Of a DNA stretch of 5,982 nucleotides, positions 5,867 to 5,982 are shown piece after piece. A program made the translations under genes and the position numbers. Source of the DNA: Solobacterium sp. UBA1789 (lineage in GTDB: Bacteria > Bacillota_I > Bacilli_A > Erysipelotrichales > Erysipelotrichaceae); NCBI GenBank assembly GCA_002314515.1, contig DCGB01000062.1, positions 13,814 through 19,795 on the forward strand, in the 5' to 3' direction. The notes under the pieces are model-generated. The model saw only the letters and a program-made list of their open reading frames with translations, was not told the origin of the DNA and searched no databases. How positions within the stretch are numbered: the stretch's first letter is position 1; every line of letters starts with the position of its first letter.

Positions 5867-5982
5867 TTAGAATAATGGAGTAAGGTCAACTGGAGCCTTG
5901 CCGCCAACTTTCTGGAAAATAATCTTTGTACCGGCTTCGACTAAACGCTTAACCTTAGCAGCCTGTTCAGCATCAAGGTGAC
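5867..5982 (-). CDS. C-terminal end of an unidentified protein, possibly a mannose-family PTS EIIB, cut by window edge
   Basis: The minus strand is open from the window edge to a TAA at 5869-5867, giving 37 complete codons that begin HLDAEQAAKVKRLVEAG and end APVDLTPLF. The order of a hydrophobic-charged helix, a strand (TKIIFQ) and a short tail resembles the C-terminus of mannose/sorbose-type PTS EIIB domains, where a helix with LxxLxxxGV is followed by a strand and a P-D-x-P-V-like tail. This is a short match by eye, so the identity is tentative. That a coding frame exists is better supported: it ends exactly at the eamA start codon, as expected for a two-gene operon. Confidence 0.45.
   Translation of the reverse strand, partial: HLDAEQAAKVKRLVEAGTKIIFQKVGGKAPVDLTPLF

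Noticed and set aside
1..5982. A defence, toxin-antitoxin, prophage or CRISPR system
   Set aside because: Every gene of clear family is a housekeeping or transport gene, there are no repeats or mobile-element genes, and the tRNA is not followed by an integrase or a duplicated 3' end.

Overview
The window reads as an ordinary, tightly packed chromosomal segment of a low-GC (about 40% by eye) Gram-positive bacterium. RarA, a PepV-type dipeptidase, AGGAGG-like ribosome binding sites and AT-rich promoters fit Bacillota. An Erysipelotrichia-like gut anaerobe is a reasonable guess, but nothing in the window fixes the taxon. I see no transposase, integrase, phage gene, CRISPR array or long repeat, and no intergenic gap longer than about 50 bases.

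Layout from left to right. Positions 1-2022 (+) hold the 3'-truncated-window part of rarA (its N-terminus lies outside), followed 3 bases later by an MscS-type mechanosensitive channel gene. These two converge on a minus-strand PepV-like M20 dipeptidase gene (2040-3392). That gene diverges from an ElaA-type GNAT acetyltransferase gene (3440-3880, +), which in turn converges on a uridine-kinase-like P-loop kinase gene (3888-4448, -). The kinase gene diverges from a tRNA-Pro(CGG) gene (4490-4566, +), which is followed 23 bases later by a 133-residue uncharacterised gene with a methionine-rich N-terminus (4590-4991, +). That gene converges on a DMT/EamA transporter gene (5009-5866, -). The transporter gene starts directly after the stop of a minus-strand gene cut by the right edge, whose C-terminus resembles a mannose-family PTS EIIB.

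The genes are housekeeping or stress-related and do not form one pathway: replication-fork maintenance (RarA), osmotic protection (MscS), peptide use (PepV), acetylation (ElaA), nucleoside or small-molecule phosphorylation (kinase), translation (tRNA) and transport (EamA, possible PTS). The most noteworthy aspects are architectural. All three convergent junctions are 7-17 bases long and end in a shared hairpin that contains or overlaps stop codons. Both divergent gaps carry the same symmetrical TATTATA core that can serve as a -10 box in both directions. The kinase gene has a consensus -10 placed so that transcription should start at its ATG. No convincing new multi-gene system is visible; the least understood gene is the Met-rich 133-residue ORF behind tRNA-Pro.
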